Source: Mycobacterium sp. EPa45 (GTDB taxonomy: Bacteria > Actinomycetota > Actinomycetes > Mycobacteriales > Mycobacteriaceae). Taken from it: a stretch of 64,000 nt of DNA. The notes beneath the pieces were generated by a model, which searched no databases, was not told the origin of the DNA, and saw only the letters and a program-made list of their open reading frames with translations. The translations under genes were made by a program, and so were the position numbers. Of this stretch, positions 35,388 to 46,536 are shown in pieces; the first letter of the stretch is position 1; each line of letters opens with the position of its first letter. The DNA is taken from the NCBI RefSeq assembly GCF_001021385.1, contig NZ_CP011773.1:2170001-2234000 (forward strand), in the 5' to 3' direction.

Positions 35388-36821
35388 ATGGCTCAGTCCG
35401 ACAAGCCCAGGACACTGCCCGAGAAGGTGTGGGCCGACCACGTCGTGGTCGCCGGAACCGGCACCGGAGCATCGCGTGAACCCGATCTGATCTACATCGA
35501 TCTGCACCTCGTCCACGAGGTGACCAGCCCGCAGGCGTTCGACGGGCTGCGGCTGGCCGGCCGTCCGGTGCACCGTCCGGACCTCACGATCGCCACCGAA
35601 GATCACAACGTTCCGACCGTCGACATCGACAAGCCGATCGCCGACCCGATCTCCCGGACCCAGGTCGAGACGTTGCGGCGTAACTGCGCCGAGTTCGGCG
35701 TGCGACTGCACCCGATGGGCGACGCGGAGCAGGGGATCGTCCACGTGATGGGACCGCAACTGGGCCTGACCCAGCCCGGCATGACAATCGTGTGCGGTGA
35801 CAGCCACACCTCCACGCACGGCGCGTTCGGTTCGATCGCGATGGGGATCGGCACCTCCGAAGTCGAGCATGTGCTTGCCACTCAGACGCTTCCGCTGCGG
35901 CCGTTCAAGACGATGGCGGTCAACGTCGATGGGGCACTGCCGCCCGGTGTGAGCGCCAAAGACATCATCTTGGCGGTGATCGCCAAGATCGGCACCGGCG
36001 GCGGCCAGGGCTATGTCATCGAATACCGGGGCAGCACCATCGAATCGCTGTCGATGGAAAGCCGGATGACGATCTGCAATATGAGCATCGAGGCCGGCGC
36101 CCGCGCCGGAATGGTCGCGCCGGACGAGACGACGTATGAATTCCTGCGCGGCCGTCCCTACGCGCCGACGGGCGCGGACTGGGACGCGGCAGTGACCGCG
36201 TGGGAGGCGCTGAAGACCGACGAGGGTGCCGAATTCGACACCGAGGTCTACATCGACGCGACGACGCTGAGCCCGTTCGTGACGTGGGGTACCAATCCCG
36301 GCCAGGGCATTCCGCTGTCCGAGTCGGTGCCGGACCCCGAGTTGATGACCGGCGATGACGAGCGTCAGGCCGCCGAGAAGGCGTTGGCATACATGGACCT
36401 TCGGGCGGGCACTCCGATGCGGGAGGTCGGCGTCGACGCCGTCTTCGTCGGCTCGTGCACCAATGGGCGCATCGAGGATCTGCGGGTGGTGGCCGACGTG
36501 CTGCGTGGCCGCAAGGTCGCCGACGGGGTGCGGATGCTGATCGTGCCGGGCTCGATGCGAGTGCGCGCGCAGGCCGAAAGCGAAGGGCTGGGCGAGATCT
36601 TCACCGCCGCCGGCGCCGACTGGCGGCAGGCCGGCTGCTCAATGTGCCTGGGAATGAACCCCGATCAGCTGGCGCCGGGTGAGCGCTGCGCCTCGACGTC
36701 CAACCGGAACTTCGAAGGCCGGCAGGGCAAGGGCGGCCGCACGCATCTGGTTTCGCCTGCTGTCGCGGCCGCGACCGCGGTCCGCGGAACGCTGTCCTCA
36801 CCTGCCGATCTCGAAAACTAG
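35388..36821 (+). CDS. leuC: 3-isopropylmalate dehydratase large subunit
   Basis: [4Fe-4S] aconitase-family enzyme, 477 residues, isomerising 2- to 3-isopropylmalate with LeuD. Cluster-ligand cysteines lie in [14 protein letters not shown] and [13 protein letters not shown]; other signatures: [20 protein letters not shown] and [20 protein letters not shown]. Start ATG 35388 behind AAGTGAG. leuD follows after 19 bp. Likely controlled by the divergent IclR protein. Confidence 0.97.
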   Translation: MAQSDKPRTLPEKVWADHVVVAGTGTGASREPDLIYIDLHLVHEVTSPQAFDGLRLAGRPVHRPDLTIATEDHNVPTVDIDKPIADPISRTQVETLRRNCAEFGVRLHPMGDAEQGIVHVMGPQLGLTQPGMTIVCGDSHTSTHGAFGSIAMGIGTSEVEHVLATQTLPLRPFKTMAVNVDGALPPGVSAKDIILAVIAKIGTGGGQGYVIEYRGSTIESLSMESRMTICNMSIEAGARAGMVAPDETTYEFLRGRPYAPTGADWDAAVTAWEALKTDEGAEFDTEVYIDATTLSPFVTWGTNPGQGIPLSESVPDPELMTGDDERQAAEKALAYMDLRAGTPMREVGVDAVFVGSCTNGRIEDLRVVADVLRGRKVADGVRMLIVPGSMRVRAQAESEGLGEIFTAAGADWRQAGCSMCLGMNPDQLAPGERCASTSNRNFEGRQGKGGRTHLVSPAVAAATAVRGTLSSPADLEN

Positions 36822-36840
36822 ACCTGCTAAGGAGAACACG

Positions 36841-37437
36841 ATGGATGCCTTTCACACCCACACCGGCATCGGCGTTCCATTGCGTCGATCCAATGTCGAC
36901 ACCGACCAGATCATTCCGGCGGTGTATTTGAAACGGGTCACGCGAACGGGTTTCGAGGACGGATTGTTCGCCGCATGGCGCAACGATCCCTCGTTCGTTC
37001 TGAATCTCAGCCCCTTCGACCGGGGTTCGGTGTTGGTCGCCGGACCCGATTTCGGCACCGGCTCATCGCGCGAGCATGCGGTCTGGGCGCTCATGGACTT
37101 CGGATTCCGGGTCGTCATCTCATCTCGCTTCGCCGACATCTTTCGGGGCAACGCCGGCAAGGCCGGGCTGTTGGCGGCCGAAGTCGCTCAAGATGATGTT
37201 GAACTTCTCTGGAAGCTCATCGAGCAGAATCCGGGGCTGGAAATCACTGTCAATCTTCAAGATCGAAATATCACCGCGGGAACAGCCGTGGTGCCGTTCA
37301 CGATTGACGACTACACAGCTTGGAGACTGCTGGAAGGTCTCGACGATATCGGCCTTACGCTGCGGAAACGCGACGAAATCCGAGCTTTCGAGGCGGCCCG
37401 CCCGAGTTGGAAACCGCGCATTCCGACGACCTCCTGA
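36841..37437 (+). CDS. leuD: 3-isopropylmalate dehydratase small subunit
   Basis: A 198-residue swivel-domain subunit. [20 protein letters not shown] at the N-terminus and [20 protein letters not shown] with the substrate-binding loop are diagnostic. ATG 36841 has AAGGAG 6-7 nt upstream. The frame upstream is a shadow of leuC. The last gene before hupB; a 199-bp gap follows. Confidence 0.97.
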   Translation: MDAFHTHTGIGVPLRRSNVDTDQIIPAVYLKRVTRTGFEDGLFAAWRNDPSFVLNLSPFDRGSVLVAGPDFGTGSSREHAVWALMDFGFRVVISSRFADIFRGNAGKAGLLAAEVAQDDVELLWKLIEQNPGLEITVNLQDRNITAGTAVVPFTIDDYTAWRLLEGLDDIGLTLRKRDEIRAFEAARPSWKPRIPTTS

Positions 37438-37469
37438 ACGCGGCGGGACGCCGAATTCCCGCCCCAGAA

Positions 37470-37487
37470 AGGGGGTTCAGACCCCCT
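37470..37487. terminator. weak hairpin in the leuD-hupB gap
   Basis: AGGGGG TTCAGA CCCCCT forms a 6-bp stem in the 199-bp gap between leuD and hupB. It could end the leuCD transcript. The rest of the gap shows no gene; hupB has its own ribosome-binding site and probably its own promoter. Confidence 0.35.
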
Positions 37488-37636
37488 CGAATCACCGCCC
37501 TAGGGCGGCAAGCGGATTGCTGAAATCCTCCTAAGTAAAGCCTGAAATTGGGCGTGGCTCTTGGAAATATGCAGCTCTTGGGTTTACCGTGTTCTGCAGT
37601 CGGTCCAAAGTGGACCACTGGCTTCGGAGGAATTGA

Positions 37637-38287
37637 ATGAACAAAGCAGAGCTCATCGACGTACTCACGGAGAAACTGGGCTCAGATCGTCGGCAGGCAA
37701 CTCTGGCGGTGGAGAACGTTGTTGACACCATTGTGCGCGCGGTGCACAAGGGCGACAGTGTGACCATCACCGGCTTCGGCGTTTTCGAGCAGCGGCGTCG
37801 TGCCGCTCGTGTGGCGCGTAACCCGCGCACCGGCGAAACCGTCAAAGTAAAGCCGACTTCCGTTCCCGCTTTCCGTCCCGGCGCTCAATTCAAGGCCGTC
37901 GTCTCTGGTTCACAGAAGCTTCCGTCGGAAGGCCCCGCGGTCAAGCGCGGTGCTGTCGGCGGCGCCGTCAAGAAAGCTGCGGCCAAGAAGGCCGTTCGCA
38001 AGGCGGTCGTGAAGAAGGCTGCGGCCAAGGCTCCGGCTAAGAAGGCGGCACCGGCCAAGAAGGCTGCACCGGCGAAGAAGGCTCCGGCTAAGAAGGCTGC
38101 ACCGGCTAAGAAGGCTGCACCGGCCAAGAAGGCTCCGGCTAAGAAGGCTCCGGCCAAGAAGGCCGCGCCCGCCAAGAAGGCTCCGGCTAAGAAGGCTCCG
38201 GCCAAGAAGGCCGCGCCCGCCAAGAAGGCTGCACCGGCCAAAAAGGCTGCCGCCAAGAAGGCTCCGGCCAAAAAGGGCCGTCGCTAA
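37637..38287 (+). CDS. hupB: histone-like nucleoid protein HupB (HU with Lys/Ala/Pro tail)
   Basis: A 216-residue nucleoid-associated protein. Residues 1-90 are a bacterial HU domain ([54 protein letters not shown]). The rest is a histone-H1-like tail of [11 protein letters not shown] repeats, typical of mycobacterial HupB/Hlp/MDP1, which binds DNA and is modified by acetylation and methylation. Start ATG 37637 has GGAGG 7 nt upstream. Followed by a strong hairpin shared with the convergent mutT1 gene. Confidence 0.97.
   Translation: MNKAELIDVLTEKLGSDRRQATLAVENVVDTIVRAVHKGDSVTITGFGVFEQRRRAARVARNPRTGETVKVKPTSVPAFRPGAQFKAVVSGSQKLPSEGPAVKRGAVGGAVKKAAAKKAVRKAVVKKAAAKAPAKKAAPAKKAAPAKKAPAKKAAPAKKAAPAKKAPAKKAPAKKAAPAKKAPAKKAPAKKAAPAKKAAPAKKAAAKKAPAKKGRR
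37970..38280 (+). repeat. tandem codon repeats of the HupB tail
   Basis: Imperfect units such as AAGAAGGCTGCACCGGCC and AAGAAGGCTCCGGCT are repeated about 15-20 times, encoding KKAAPA and KKAPA. Near-identical units make this region prone to length change by slippage or recombination. These are coding repeats, not CRISPR. Confidence 0.9.
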
Positions 38288-38298
38288 ACACAGAAGTT

Positions 38299-38333
38299 GA
38301 ATACGCCGCGGGCTCAACGCCCGCGGCGTATTC
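38299..38333. terminator. 15-bp perfect bidirectional terminator hairpin
   Basis: GAATACGCCGCGGGC / GCCCGCGGCGTATTC with loop TCAAC, 11 nt after the hupB stop and 5 nt before the mutT1 stop on the opposite strand. Confidence 0.85.
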
Positions 38334-38338
38334 GCGTG

Positions 38339-39304
38339 TCAGGGCCTTGTCGCGAGCGGGCTGTCGATGTAGTCGGCGGCCACCACCTGGTCCCCGGCCA
38401 ACGACAGCACCCAGGTGCTGCCTTTGCGATTTCGCGACTTGTCCGGCTTATCGGTGCCGCGCCACCACGCCAGCAGGTACGGAATGACCTTGCCCTGTGT
38501 GCAGATGACCGGTGTGCCACCCTGCGCGGCGATCTTGATGATGCGGTTGTGCGCGGCGTCCGGATCGTCGGCGTACGCCTCTTCGGTGAGGCTGGTCTCG
38601 GCGGAGATCGTCACTCCGAGTTCCTGTGCCAGTGGTTCGACTGTCTGGATGCACCGCGCTCGGTCGGCCGCGTAGACCTCGGTGGCCCCGAACGCCATCA
38701 GTTGGCCGGCCAGTGATTCCGCTTGTGCGCGACCGTTCTTGTCCAGCGGCCGGCTCCGGTCGTCGCCCTTGTAGCGCGACTTGATACCCGCCGTTCCGTG
38801 CCGGACGATCAACACCGTCGTGGTGTCCGCCGGTTGTTTGGTGAAAGCCTTGAGCACCGCGCGGTCGTGTGGGTAGGTCAGACGCTGTGCCGCATCGTCG
38901 ACGGGCAGCCATTCCAGCAGGTCGACTTCTGCGTTGGGCGTGAAATCGCCGCCCAGCGCCCGCGCCGCCCAGTAGTGAACGATCTTGGTGCCCTGCGGGA
39001 TCGGATAGTGGGTCTGGATCAGGCGCCGGCCCAGCTGGGAGCGCTGACCGGTCTCCTCCCAGATCTCGCGTACCGCGGCGACCGGTTCGTTCTCTCCGGG
39101 ATCGACTTTGCCCTTGGGTAGGGACCAGTCGTCGTATCGAGGCCGATGAATCAGCGCGACGTGCAGCTCGCCGGTGTCGGGGTCGGGTCGCCACAACGCC
39201 GCGCCGGCCGCAATGACCCGTCGCTGAAGCGTCTTGCCCTTCTTGGTCGCTGACTTCTTGGTCGATTTGGTCCTCGAGCTGTCACGTGACGCTCTCTTGG
39301 CCAC
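38339..39304 (-). CDS. mutT1: MutT1: Nudix hydrolase fused to a histidine phosphatase domain
   Basis: A 321-residue two-domain sanitising enzyme. Nudix box [22 protein letters not shown] lies at about 64-85 (shown as [13 protein letters not shown] then REIWEETG). The C-terminal half is a histidine phosphatase with LIVRHGTAG and downstream [14 protein letters not shown]. Characterised mycobacterial MutT1 hydrolyses 8-oxo-dGTP/GTP and diadenosine polyphosphates. Lys/Ser-rich N-terminal 25 residues. The GTG start at 39304 has GGGAG upstream. Last gene of the fbiD-ppk-mutT1 run. Confidence 0.94.
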   Translation of the reverse strand: MAKRASRDSSRTKSTKKSATKKGKTLQRRVIAAGAALWRPDPDTGELHVALIHRPRYDDWSLPKGKVDPGENEPVAAVREIWEETGQRSQLGRRLIQTHYPIPQGTKIVHYWAARALGGDFTPNAEVDLLEWLPVDDAAQRLTYPHDRAVLKAFTKQPADTTTVLIVRHGTAGIKSRYKGDDRSRPLDKNGRAQAESLAGQLMAFGATEVYAADRARCIQTVEPLAQELGVTISAETSLTEEAYADDPDAAHNRIIKIAAQGGTPVICTQGKVIPYLLAWWRGTDKPDKSRNRKGSTWVLSLAGDQVVAADYIDSPLATRP

Positions 39305-39375
39305 CTCAACTCCCGCAAATCAATTCGGGCCCCTGCCCGGGACCGGATCCGGTGGGTCGCATCGAGGGGTGCAAC

Positions 39376-41547
39376 TCAGTGCTGCCGATGCCGTTCCATC
39401 AGCCACACCTGATGGTCGCGGACCTGCCTGCCGTCCTGCGGCGCCGCAGTCCAGTGGCCGTCGGGGCCCAGTTCCCAGCATCGCGTCGAGGGATCCATCG
39501 CCGATTCGAAGATCTCGTCGAGATGGGCGGTGAGCCGTGGGTCTTTCACCTGAGCCAGCACCTCGACGCGGCGATCGAGATTGCGGTGCATCATGTCGGC
39601 GCTCCCGATGAAGAATTCGTTGATCGCGTTGAAATGGAAAATCCGCGAATGCTCCAAGAACCGGCCGAGAATCGAGCGCACGACGATGTTCTCGGAGAAG
39701 CCGTCCGCACCCGGTTTGAGGGCGCAGATGCCGCGCACGACCACCTCGACACGCACCCCGGACTGCGATGCGCGGTAGAGCGCGTCGATGACCTGTTCGT
39801 CGACAAGGGCGTTGGCCTTCAGCCGAATCCGGCCATCGCCACGTGTGCGATGCGCTTCGATCTCACGTTCGATGCGCTCGATGATTCCCTTGCGCACGCC
39901 GTGCGGGGCGACCAGAAGGTTGCGGTAGCTGACCTTGCGGGAGTAGCCGGTCAGCGAGTTGAACAGGTCTGTGAGGTCCGCGCCGATATCAGGTGCGGCG
40001 GTGATCAAGCCGACGTCCTCATAAAGTCGCGCGGTCTTCGGGTTGTAATTGCCGGTGCCGATATGGCAGTAGCGCCGGATCGTCGATCCTTCGCGGCGCA
40101 CGACCAGACAGGTCTTGCAGTGGGTCTTCAGCCCGATCAGCCCGTAAACGACATGCACGCCCGCATCTTCCAGGGTCCGGGCCCACTTGATGTTGGCCTG
40201 CTCATCGAAGCGCGCCTTGAGTTCCACCAGGGCGACCACCTGCTTGCCCGCTTGGGCCGCGTCGATGAGCGCGTTGACGATCGGGGAGTCACCGGAGGTT
40301 CGGTACAGCGTCTGCTTGATTGCCAACACATTCGGATCCGCGGCCGCCTGCTCGATGAAGCGCTGCACGCTCGTCGAGAACGAGTCGTAGGGATGGTGCA
40401 GCAGTACATCGCCGTCGCGCAGGGTCGAGAAGATGCTCTTCGGCGTCTCGCGCTCCGCGAAGGCCGGATGGGTGGCCGGTACGAACGGGCGGTCCTTGAG
40501 GGCCGGGCGGTCCACGTCGTAGACCTGCCACAACGACGAAAGATCCAGCAGCCCCGGCACCTGGACCACATCACCGGGATGCACGTCGAGCTCACGCAGC
40601 AGGAGTTCGAGCATGTGCTCCGTCATGTCGTCGGCGACCTCGAGGCGCACCGGAGACCCGAATCGCCGTCGCGCGAGTTCACGTTCCAGCGCCTGGAGCA
40701 GATCCTCGTCGCGGTCTTCCTCGACCTGCATGTCGGCGTTGCGGGTGATGCGGAAGACGTGATGCTCCACGATCTCCATGCCCGGGAACAACACGGGCAG
40801 GAACGCTGCGATGAGTTCCTCGGTCGGCAGGAACCGGACGACGTCGCTGTCACCGTTGGTGCCCTTGAGAACTACGAACCGGTCGACGTTGTCGGGAACC
40901 TTGATGCGGGCGAAGTGCTCGCCACCGTCGTCGGGGGACTTGACGGTGATCGCCATGTTGAGGCTCAGCCCGCTGACGAACGGGAAGGGGTGCGCGGGGT
41001 CGACGGCGAGGGGAGTGAGAACGGGGAAGACCTGTTCGTGAAAGTACGTCGACAACTCGCTGCGTTCGGCGTCGGTGAGGTCGGCCCACGTGACAATGTG
41101 AATGCCCTCGTCCGCCAACGCGGGGCGCACCGACTGGATGAAGACCTCGGCTTGGCGCAATGAGATCTGGCGTGTGCGTTCGCCGATCCGGCGCAATTGT
41201 TCGCGGGGGGACAGCCCGTCGGCCGACCGCACCGACAACCCCATCTCGTCGCGACGTTTCAGCCCGGCCACGCGGACCATGTAGAACTCATCGAGATTAG
41301 AAGCGAAGATCGCCAGGAACTTCGCGCGCTCGAGCAAGGGCAGCGAGGTGTCGGCCGCCAGGGCCAGCACCCGGGCATTGAAATCCAGCCAGCTCAGCTC
41401 GCGGTTGAGGTACCGGTCTTCGGGCAGTTCGCTTTCGACCGCGGTCGCTGTAGCCGCGGGAGGCGCCTCCGGCGCGGCGTCACCCGGCTGCCAGTCGTCT
41501 TCCGTCGATCGCGTTTCGGCTTCCGTCTCCGTCACGTTTCCGATCAT
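39376..41547 (-). CDS. ppk: polyphosphate kinase 1
   Basis: PPK1 polymerises ATP gamma-phosphate into polyphosphate, reversible, 723 residues. Domain order N, head, C1, C2: [20 protein letters not shown] near 45-65; catalytic-His region [20 protein letters not shown] in C1; [20 protein letters not shown] in C2. The N-terminal 45 residues are acidic and disordered. ATG 41547 is used; GTG 41535 is possible. Lies 50 nt after fbiD and 71 nt before mutT1, an arrangement linking polyphosphate to nucleotide-pool cleansing, conserved with M. tuberculosis. Confidence 0.97.
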   Translation of the reverse strand: MIGNVTETEAETRSTEDDWQPGDAAPEAPPAATATAVESELPEDRYLNRELSWLDFNARVLALAADTSLPLLERAKFLAIFASNLDEFYMVRVAGLKRRDEMGLSVRSADGLSPREQLRRIGERTRQISLRQAEVFIQSVRPALADEGIHIVTWADLTDAERSELSTYFHEQVFPVLTPLAVDPAHPFPFVSGLSLNMAITVKSPDDGGEHFARIKVPDNVDRFVVLKGTNGDSDVVRFLPTEELIAAFLPVLFPGMEIVEHHVFRITRNADMQVEEDRDEDLLQALERELARRRFGSPVRLEVADDMTEHMLELLLRELDVHPGDVVQVPGLLDLSSLWQVYDVDRPALKDRPFVPATHPAFAERETPKSIFSTLRDGDVLLHHPYDSFSTSVQRFIEQAAADPNVLAIKQTLYRTSGDSPIVNALIDAAQAGKQVVALVELKARFDEQANIKWARTLEDAGVHVVYGLIGLKTHCKTCLVVRREGSTIRRYCHIGTGNYNPKTARLYEDVGLITAAPDIGADLTDLFNSLTGYSRKVSYRNLLVAPHGVRKGIIERIEREIEAHRTRGDGRIRLKANALVDEQVIDALYRASQSGVRVEVVVRGICALKPGADGFSENIVVRSILGRFLEHSRIFHFNAINEFFIGSADMMHRNLDRRVEVLAQVKDPRLTAHLDEIFESAMDPSTRCWELGPDGHWTAAPQDGRQVRDHQVWLMERHRQH

Positions 41548-41597
41548 CCCTCATCGGCGGGGCATGCGGACCGGCGCGGCTCAAAGTCGCTGCCCGT

Positions 41598-42322
<725 letters not shown>

Positions 42323-42329
42323 AATGACC

Positions 42330-43340
42330 ATGACCAGCACGGTGGGCACCGCGGCGGTGATGGGGGCGGGCGCCTGGGGAACCGCGTTGGCCAAGGTGCT
42401 GGCCGATGCGGGGTCTGAGGTCCGGCTGTGGTCACGTCGGGCCGAAGTCGCCGAGGCGATCAACACCACGCACACCAACAGCGGGTACCTACCCGGTATC
42501 GCGCTGCCCACCGCGATCCGCGCAACCACCGATGCGGCCGAGGCCCTCGACGGACTCACCACGGTGCTGCTTGCGGTTCCCGCGCAGACCTTGCGCGCCA
42601 ATCTCGAACAGTGGCGCGGTCTGATCGCCGATGGCGCCACCCTGGTCAGCCTTGCCAAGGGCATCGAGCTGGGCAGCCTGATGAGGATGAGCCAGGTCAT
42701 CGTCCAGGCCTGCGGAGTCGACCCCAGTCAGGTCGCCGTGGTGTCGGGCCCCAACCTGGCCGACGAGATCGCACAGGGGCAGCCCGCTGCGACCGTGGTC
42801 GCCGCCACCGACTCCGGCCGCGCGATCACCCTGCAGCGCTCACTGAGCACCGGCTACTTCCGCCCCTACACGAACGCCGACGTCATCGGCACCGAGATCG
42901 GCGGCGCGTGCAAGAACGTGATCGCCCTGGCCTGTGGCATGGCGGCCGGTGTGGGTCTCGGCGAGAACACCGCGGCCGCGATCATCACCCGAGGGCTGGC
43001 CGAGATCATGCGCCTCGGAATCGCCGTCGGCGCCAAGCCCGCGACGCTGGCCGGTCTTGCAGGAGTCGGCGACCTGGTCGCGACCTGCACGTCACCGCAT
43101 TCGCGCAACCGCAGCTTCGGCGAACGACTGGGGCGCGGCGGCACCATGGAAGCAGCTCAGCTGGCCGCCGGCGGCCACGTCGCCGAGGGTGTGACCTCCT
43201 GCGAGTCGATCCTGGCGCTGGCTTCGAGCTACGACGTCGAGATGCCGCTCACCGATGCGGTTCACCAGGTGTGCCACAAGGGTTTATCGGTCGACCAGGC
43301 GGTGGCGCTGCTGCTGGGTCGCAGCACCAAACCGGAATGA
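42330..43340 (+). CDS. gpsA: NAD(P)-dependent glycerol-3-phosphate dehydrogenase
   Basis: Reduces dihydroxyacetone phosphate to sn-glycerol-3-phosphate for phospholipid synthesis; 336 residues. Rossmann motif [19 protein letters not shown]; catalytic Lys region [17 protein letters not shown] and SLAKGIEL; C-terminal domain [20 protein letters not shown]. This is the GpdA2-like gene (Rv2982c position). Its stop overlaps the downstream PLP-enzyme start by 4 nt. Confidence 0.95.
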   Translation: MTSTVGTAAVMGAGAWGTALAKVLADAGSEVRLWSRRAEVAEAINTTHTNSGYLPGIALPTAIRATTDAAEALDGLTTVLLAVPAQTLRANLEQWRGLIADGATLVSLAKGIELGSLMRMSQVIVQACGVDPSQVAVVSGPNLADEIAQGQPAATVVAATDSGRAITLQRSLSTGYFRPYTNADVIGTEIGGACKNVIALACGMAAGVGLGENTAAAIITRGLAEIMRLGIAVGAKPATLAGLAGVGDLVATCTSPHSRNRSFGERLGRGGTMEAAQLAAGGHVAEGVTSCESILALASSYDVEMPLTDAVHQVCHKGLSVDQAVALLLGRSTKPE

Positions 43341-44446
43341 GTGACCGCTACGGCGACTCGACCCGCGCCGTCAAAGCTGTGAGTTCGCTGCCGATTCCGG
43401 GTGATCCGGTGGGCCCGGGACCGGTCTTCGCCTCCGCCTACCACCTCTCCGACGACGAGGGCAGCGAGCAGAACACCTACGGCCGGGGCTCCAACCCGAC
43501 GTGGCGGCAGCTCGAGTCGGCGCTGGCACAGCTCGAAGGCGCCGCGGCCGCATTGGCTTTCAGTTCTGGGATGGCGGCGATCACTGCCGCGCTGCGGGTG
43601 ACGGCCAGACCCGGTTCGGTGCTGGTGGTTCCGGCGGACGGCTACTACCAGGTGCGGCGCTATGCCGCTGAAAGCCTTGTCCCACACGGGATCACTGTCC
43701 GGGAAGCAACCGCCGACCGGATCTACCAGGCCGCCGAGGGCGCCGATGTGGTGCTGGCCGAAACCCCGACGAACCCCGCGCTGGATGTCGTAGATCTGCG
43801 GCGGCTGGCCCAAGCCTGCCGGCGCAGCGGTGCGCGGCTGCTGGTGGACAACACCACCGCCACCCCCCTGGGGCAGCAACCGCTGTCGCTGGGCGCCGAC
43901 CTCGTGGTGGCCAGCGCCACCAAGGCCCTGGCCGGGCACAGTGACATGCTGGCGGGCTACATCGCAGGCAGCGACGCCGAGCTGATCGCCGCTGCGGAAC
44001 GCGAGCGGCTGCTGTCCGGGGCGATCCTCGGTTCGTTCGAGGCCTGGCTGGTGCTGCGCAGCCTCGGCAGCATCGGACTCCGGTTCGAGCGGCAATGCCA
44101 GAACGCTTTCGCGCTGGCGACCGCGCTGCAAAGCCACGCCAGCGTCCGTTCGCTGCGCTACCCGGGACTGCCCGACGACCCGGCACACCCGGTGGCCGCC
44201 GAGCAGATGCGGCGCTTCGGGGGACTGGTGTCGATCGAACTCGCCGACGAGGCCGCAGTACACGCCCTGGTGCGACGCAGCGAGCTGCTGGTGGCTGCCA
44301 CCAGCTTCGGCGGCATCCACACCTCCGTGGACCGTCGTGCCAGGTGGGGTGACCCGGTCTCGAACGGATTCGCCCGGATTTCGGCCGGTATCGAGGACAC
44401 CGAGGACCTGGTGTCCGACGTCGTCGCGGCCCTCGACGCCGAATAG
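43337..44446 (+). CDS. Cys/Met metabolism PLP-dependent enzyme (cystathionine lyase-like)
   Basis: A 369-residue fold-type I PLP enzyme of the cystathionine gamma-synthase/lyase family. PLP Lys is K196 in [15 protein letters not shown]; substrate/PLP contacts [33 protein letters not shown] and [10 protein letters not shown]. The N-terminal YGRGSNPT fits cystathionine lyase, methionine gamma-lyase and sulfhydrylases alike. ATG 43337 overlaps the gpsA stop (ATGA). M. tuberculosis has gpdA2 and ddlA adjacent with no such gene, so this is an insertion in the block or a loss in the tubercle bacilli. Confidence 0.9.
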   Translation: MSDRYGDSTRAVKAVSSLPIPGDPVGPGPVFASAYHLSDDEGSEQNTYGRGSNPTWRQLESALAQLEGAAAALAFSSGMAAITAALRVTARPGSVLVVPADGYYQVRRYAAESLVPHGITVREATADRIYQAAEGADVVLAETPTNPALDVVDLRRLAQACRRSGARLLVDNTTATPLGQQPLSLGADLVVASATKALAGHSDMLAGYIAGSDAELIAAAERERLLSGAILGSFEAWLVLRSLGSIGLRFERQCQNAFALATALQSHASVRSLRYPGLPDDPAHPVAAEQMRRFGGLVSIELADEAAVHALVRRSELLVAATSFGGIHTSVDRRARWGDPVSNGFARISAGIEDTEDLVSDVVAALDAE

Positions 44447-44504
44447 TTGCTGCTCACGGCGCCAGATCGTGCTGATAACGGCTGGGCTGTAGCCTCTCTA
44501 GTTT

Positions 44505-45608
44505 GTGACTTCTCGTATTCGCGTCGCCGTCGTCTACGGGGGCCGCAGCTCCGAGCACGCGATCTCCTGCGTGTCGGCCGGAAGCATCCTGCGGAACCTT
44601 GATCCGGAACGCTTCGAGGTCGTCGCCGTGGGCATCACCCCGGAGGGTTCCTGGGTTCTGACCGACGGCAAGCCCGAGACCCTGGCCATCACCGATCGCA
44701 GACTGCCGGAGGTCAGGGGTGAGTCGGGTACCGCACTGGCGTTGCCGGCCGATCCGCAGCGGCGCGGGGAGCTGGTGTCGTTGGGCCAGGCCGCAGGCGA
44801 GGTGCTGGCCGCGGTCGACGTCGTCTTCCCGATCCTGCACGGGCCCTACGGCGAGGATGGCACCATTCAGGGCCTACTCGAGTTGGCCGGGGTGCCATAC
44901 GTGGGTGCGGGCGTGCTGGCCAGCGCCGCGGGCATGGACAAGGAATTCACCAAGAAGCTGCTGGCGGCCGACGGCCTGCCAATCGGCGATCACGTCGTGC
45001 TGCGGCCGCAGGAGAAGGCACCCACGCTGGATGCCATCATGCGCCTTGGCTTTCCGATGTTCGTCAAACCTGCGCGCGGGGGTTCGTCGATCGGGGTGAA
45101 CCGAGTGATGAGCCCCGACGAGCTGCCTGCGGCGATCGCCGATGCCCGCCAACATGACCCCAAGGTGATCATCGAAGCCGCCATCGAAGGCCGCGAACTC
45201 GAGTGCGGTGTCCTCGAATTCCCGGACGGCTCAGTGCAAGCCAGTGCGATCGGTGAGATTCGGGTGACCGGAATCGGCGGTCGTGATGACGGCTTCTATG
45301 ACTTCGCCACCAAGTATCTCGACGACGGCGCCGAGCTCGACGTGCCCGCGAAAGTCGATGACGATGTCGCAGAAGAACTGCGGCACTTGGCAATTCGCAC
45401 CTTCAAGGCACTGGACTGCCAGGGCTTGGCGCGGGTCGATTTCTTCCTCACCGAGGAGGGGCCGGTGGTCAACGAGATCAACACCATGCCAGGCTTCACC
45501 ACGATCTCGATGTATCCCCGCATGTGGGCCGCCAGCGGCATCGACTATCCGACGCTGGTCGGCACCATGGTGGAGACCGCGCTGGCCCGGGGAACCGGTC
45601 TGCGCTGA
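44505..45608 (+). CDS. ddl: D-alanine-D-alanine ligase
   Basis: ATP-grasp ligase making the peptidoglycan dipeptide D-Ala-D-Ala, target of cycloserine; 367 residues. [17 protein letters not shown] at the N-terminus, [33 protein letters not shown], and [20 protein letters not shown] with metal-ligand Glu and Asn. GTG 44505; a TAGCCT box 9 nt upstream (44490-44495) is a possible -10. Stop is one base from the convergent DUF3515 gene. Confidence 0.97.
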   Translation: MTSRIRVAVVYGGRSSEHAISCVSAGSILRNLDPERFEVVAVGITPEGSWVLTDGKPETLAITDRRLPEVRGESGTALALPADPQRRGELVSLGQAAGEVLAAVDVVFPILHGPYGEDGTIQGLLELAGVPYVGAGVLASAAGMDKEFTKKLLAADGLPIGDHVVLRPQEKAPTLDAIMRLGFPMFVKPARGGSSIGVNRVMSPDELPAAIADARQHDPKVIIEAAIEGRELECGVLEFPDGSVQASAIGEIRVTGIGGRDDGFYDFATKYLDDGAELDVPAKVDDDVAEELRHLAIRTFKALDCQGLARVDFFLTEEGPVVNEINTMPGFTTISMYPRMWAASGIDYPTLVGTMVETALARGTGLR

Positions 45609-45609
45609 A

Positions 45610-46176
45610 TCAGCGCGGCGGGTTCGGCTCGATCGGAACCGCGGGCATGGTGCGCGCGATCACGTCCGACAACGCTTGAATGGGCGTCGGCCCTGACTCT
45701 TTCGGCAGGGTGAGGGCAAGGTAGACCGGGCGGTCCACGGTGACCCAGGTGCTGCGGTCGGTGCCGGGCTCGGTGATCTGGAACCACTGCACCGCGTTGA
45801 CCACCTGGATGGGGGAGCCGACCACGAACTCGGCCGGCCGGTCGACGCCACAGCGCAGAATGACCGGGTAGTTATCGGCGGCGCCACGCCACGCCGCGGT
45901 GCCGGCCGGTACCGGCTCGGCCGCCGCCACCCGATGGAATTCGCCGAGGTTGTCGGGCAGCGCGTTGATCACTTCGCGGCACACCGACGACTCGGCCTTC
46001 GGTGCCGGCGCGGCGGCGATGACCACCGGCTGAACCGGAGCCTTCCGAGTGGCCGCGATGCCGAGGACGGCGCCGATCGCCACGATCGCCACGATCACCC
46101 CGGCGATCAGCAACGCGCGTGGAGGACCGTCCGCCAGGCTGTCTTCGGTGATCGCGGGGAGGGGCTCAGTCGGCAT
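45610..46176 (-). CDS. DUF3515 single-pass membrane protein (Rv2980 family)
   Basis: A 188-residue protein with an N-terminal cytosolic stretch, one membrane helix (ALLIAGVIVAIVAIGAVLGI, about 22-43) and an extracytoplasmic domain with two cysteines (SSVCREVINALP and ILRCGVDRPAEF) that could form a disulfide. Function unknown. ATG 46176 rather than the TTG 6 nt earlier. It overlaps the end of the Lrp-type gene by 11 nt, so the two are co-expressed. Confidence 0.85.
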   Translation of the reverse strand: MPTEPLPAITEDSLADGPPRALLIAGVIVAIVAIGAVLGIAATRKAPVQPVVIAAAPAPKAESSVCREVINALPDNLGEFHRVAAAEPVPAGTAAWRGAADNYPVILRCGVDRPAEFVVGSPIQVVNAVQWFQITEPGTDRSTWVTVDRPVYLALTLPKESGPTPIQALSDVIARTMPAVPIEPNPPR

Positions 46177-46402
46177 CGGCAATCGGGCAGGTCAAAGTTC
46201 GGGTGATTCCGGCGACCTGTTGAACGCTGGGCACCACGGAGGTGGTCAGCTCGTCTTTCGTGACCGAGCCGACTCGCGCCACCACGTCGTAGGGTCCGGT
46301 CACGTATTCCGACGACAGCACGCCGGGCAGCGTGGCCACCTGCTTGGCGACGACTTGGGCGCGGCCGACCTCGGTCTGGATGAGTATGTAGGCCTCCACC
46401 AC
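46166..46402 (-). CDS. stand-alone Lrp/AsnC ligand-binding (RAM) domain protein
   Basis: A 78-residue alpha/beta-sandwich (MVEAYILIQTEVGRAQVVAK ... VTGPYDVVARVGSVTKDEL) matching only the effector domain of Lrp/AsnC regulators, with no DNA-binding helix-turn-helix. Such small proteins may modulate other regulators or bind amino acids. GTG 46402 has GGAGG at 6-nt spacing. Downstream DUF3515 overlaps. Confidence 0.85.
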   Translation of the reverse strand: MVEAYILIQTEVGRAQVVAKQVATLPGVLSSEYVTGPYDVVARVGSVTKDELTTSVVPSVQQVAGITRTLTCPIADAD

Positions 46403-46536
46403 CCGTCGCCTCCTCGTTCACTAGCCGCCCACGCGCGCCGCCGACCTAGACTGGCATGTCCGGGTGCCGGCAAGGCCCCAACGTACCGCAGGTTGCCGTG
46501 CCGATCAGCCTGGGCGACAACAGGAGGGCAGACCTC

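Noticed and set aside
37970..38280. CRISPR-like tandem repeats
   Set aside because: Units have no unique spacers and encode the [11 protein letters not shown] tail of HupB in frame.
37885..38317. Hydrophobic repeat ORFs on the minus strand of hupB
   Set aside because: They are antisense readings of the Lys/Ala/Pro repeats; hupB is certain.
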